A program made the position numbers and the translations under genes. From CALDUY01 sp046350255 (GTDB taxonomy: Bacteria; Planctomycetota; Planctomycetia; Gemmatales; Gemmataceae), in NCBI GenBank assembly GCA_046350255.1, contig JAXMAV010000003.1:372001-436000 (forward strand): a stretch of DNA of 64,000 nucleotides, in the 5' to 3' direction. The notes beneath the pieces are model-generated. The model was not told the origin of the DNA, did not search any database, and was given only the letters and a program-made list of their open reading frames with translations. Shown here in pieces: positions 62,902 to 64,000 of this stretch; within the stretch, counting starts at the first letter, position 1; every line of letters starts with the position of its first letter.

Positions 62902-64000
62902 ATGCGCACTGCCCTGATCATCGGACTGATACTCTGCGCTTCCTCGGTCCTCGCGGACGAGCCGCCCCGGCTCTTTCAGCCGCCGCGCCGCCCGGCCCTG
63001 CCGGCGGTGCAGCAGACGACCTGGCTGCGCAACCCGATTGACGCCTTCATCCTGGCCCGGCTCGAGGCCAAACAGCTCGAACCGAACCGGCCCCTCGACC
63101 GGCTGCGTTTGCTGCGCCGGGTCACGTTCGACCTGACTGGTCTGCCGCCCACCTCCGCCGAGCAGCAGGCGTTTCTGGCCGATCGGTCGCCGGACGCCTA
63201 CGACCGCGTGGTGGAACGACTGCTGGCGTCGCCGCGCTTCGGCGAACGCTGGGGTCAGCACTGGCTGGATCTGGTCCGCTATGCCGAGACGGATGGTTTC
63301 AACCAGGATGCCTACCGACCGCACGCGCATCGCTACCGCGACTGGGTGATCCAGGCGCTGAACGCCAACCTGCCCTACGATCGCTTCCTGCACCTGCAGC
63401 TGGCCGGCGACGAGCTGGCGCCGCACGATCCCGACGCGCTGGTGGCCACCGGCTTCAACCGGCTATGGCCCGACGAGTACAACGCCGCCAACCTGGAGCA
63501 GCGCCGCCAGGAGATTCTCGACGACACCACCGACACGGCCGGCCTGGTCTTCCTGGGGTTGACCATGGGTTGCGCGCGCTGTCACGATCACAAGTTCGAC
63601 CCGCTCAGTCAGAAGGATTACTTCCGCCTGCAGGCGTTCTTCGCGCCGATGCAGCCGCGCGATCTGCCGGCCGCCGATCCCGCCACCCTGGCCCGGCATC
63701 GCCGCGAACAGGCCGCCTGGGAAGAGCGTACCCGCGAGGTCCGCGCCGAGATGGAAGCGATCATCGGCAAGAAGCGGCAGGAGCTGCGCGACACCACCTT
63801 GCTGCGCTTCAACCCCGACATTCAGCAGGCGGTCCGCACCGCGCCGGCGAAGCGCAGCGCCTTTCAGTGGCAGATCGCCCTGATGGCCGAGAAGCAGATG
63901 GACCGCGGCGCCGATGCGGCGATGACGAAGCTGGACCCGGCAGCGAAGAAGCGCTATACGGAGCTGGAAAAGAAGCTGGCCGCGCTGGGTCCCGCTCCGG
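62902..64000 (+). CDS. DUF1549-containing exported protein (3' end cut by window edge)
   Basis: At least 366 codons, open to the right edge. Signal peptide MRTALIIGLILCASSVLA, then directly the DUF1549 domain: NPIDAFILARLEAK, RRVTFDLTGLPPT, RFGERWGQHWLDLVRYAETDG, YRDWVIQALNANLPYDRF and GCARCHDHKFDPL with the CxxCH motif near residue 224. A charged helical stretch follows, and DUF1553 is expected beyond the edge. Unlike the protein at 5987 it lacks the N-terminal cytochrome-like CxxCH domain. A TAGGAT -10-like box lies 42 bases upstream. A DUF1501 gene may follow outside the window. Confidence 0.92.
   Translation, partial: MRTALIIGLILCASSVLADEPPRLFQPPRRPALPAVQQTTWLRNPIDAFILARLEAKQLEPNRPLDRLRLLRRVTFDLTGLPPTSAEQQAFLADRSPDAYDRVVERLLASPRFGERWGQHWLDLVRYAETDGFNQDAYRPHAHRYRDWVIQALNANLPYDRFLHLQLAGDELAPHDPDALVATGFNRLWPDEYNAANLEQRRQEILDDTTDTAGLVFLGLTMGCARCHDHKFDPLSQKDYFRLQAFFAPMQPRDLPAADPATLARHRREQAAWEERTREVRAEMEAIIGKKRQELRDTTLLRFNPDIQQAVRTAPAKRSAFQWQIALMAEKQMDRGADAAMTKLDPAAKKRYTELEKKLAALGPAP

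Overview
The window is about 64 kb of GC-rich DNA from a planctomycete, most likely of the Gemmata group (order Gemmatales). The evidence is the gene content: two DUF1559 pilin-like proteins with the typical planctomycete N-terminal methylation helix, two DUF1501 twin-arginine proteins, two DUF1549/DUF1553 proteins (one with a cytochrome-like CxxCH head), an ECF sigma factor overlapping a membrane Ser/Thr kinase gene, WD40, TPR and CHAT proteins, and a Uma2 nuclease. No rRNA, tRNA, CRISPR array, insertion sequence or phage gene was seen.

Layout. 1-2914: ECF sigma factor and Ser/Thr kinase. 3482-9592 (minus strand): a small atypical kinase, a PSD1/DUF1501 pair and a Vat-type acetyltransferase. 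9755-14889: glutamate dehydrogenase, SDR epimerase, MBL hydrolase and a WD40 protein. 15089-23310: outer-membrane barrel, an unusual vWA-like protein, an exported TPR-CHAT protein, a beta-CASP metallo-hydrolase and a Uma2 nuclease. 23316-43163 (all minus strand): a hybrid lipopeptide/polyketide biosynthetic cluster, read from high to low coordinates as C45 acyltransferase, PKS (FAAL-ACP-KS-AT-cMT-ACP), NRPS (C-A-PCP followed by two KAS III domains), MbtH-LLM monooxygenase fusion, S49-like lipoprotein, FAAL-ACP, fatty-acid desaturase and ABC ATPase. 43403-51247 (plus strand): a complete phosphate uptake and sensing locus, pstS-pstC-pstA-pstB-phoR-pstB-phoU-phoB. 51259-57406 (minus strand): an O-methyltransferase, then an operon of DUF1559 protein, a thioredoxin-fold lipoprotein, a small lipoprotein and two paralogous TPR membrane proteins. 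57889-64000 (plus strand): DUF1501, a small secreted protein, DUF1559, lipoprotein, tandem AhpD-like protein, and a second DUF1549 protein running off the right edge.

The two most interesting items are these. (1) At 55735-55737 an in-frame TGA sits exactly where the first redox cysteine of a thioredoxin WCxxC motif belongs (W-TGA-T-L-C). The frame stays open through a convincing rest of the thioredoxin fold, and hairpins follow directly. This is a strong candidate for an unannotated selenoprotein. (2) The roughly 20 kb cluster has an unusual architecture: two fatty acyl-AMP ligases, an MbtH domain fused to a luciferase-like monooxygenase, and an NRPS ending in one intact and one apparently dead KAS III domain instead of a thioesterase.

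Limits: all family calls come from motif recognition by eye. Starts were chosen from Shine-Dalgarno spacing and signal peptides. Promoters and terminators are pattern matches only.
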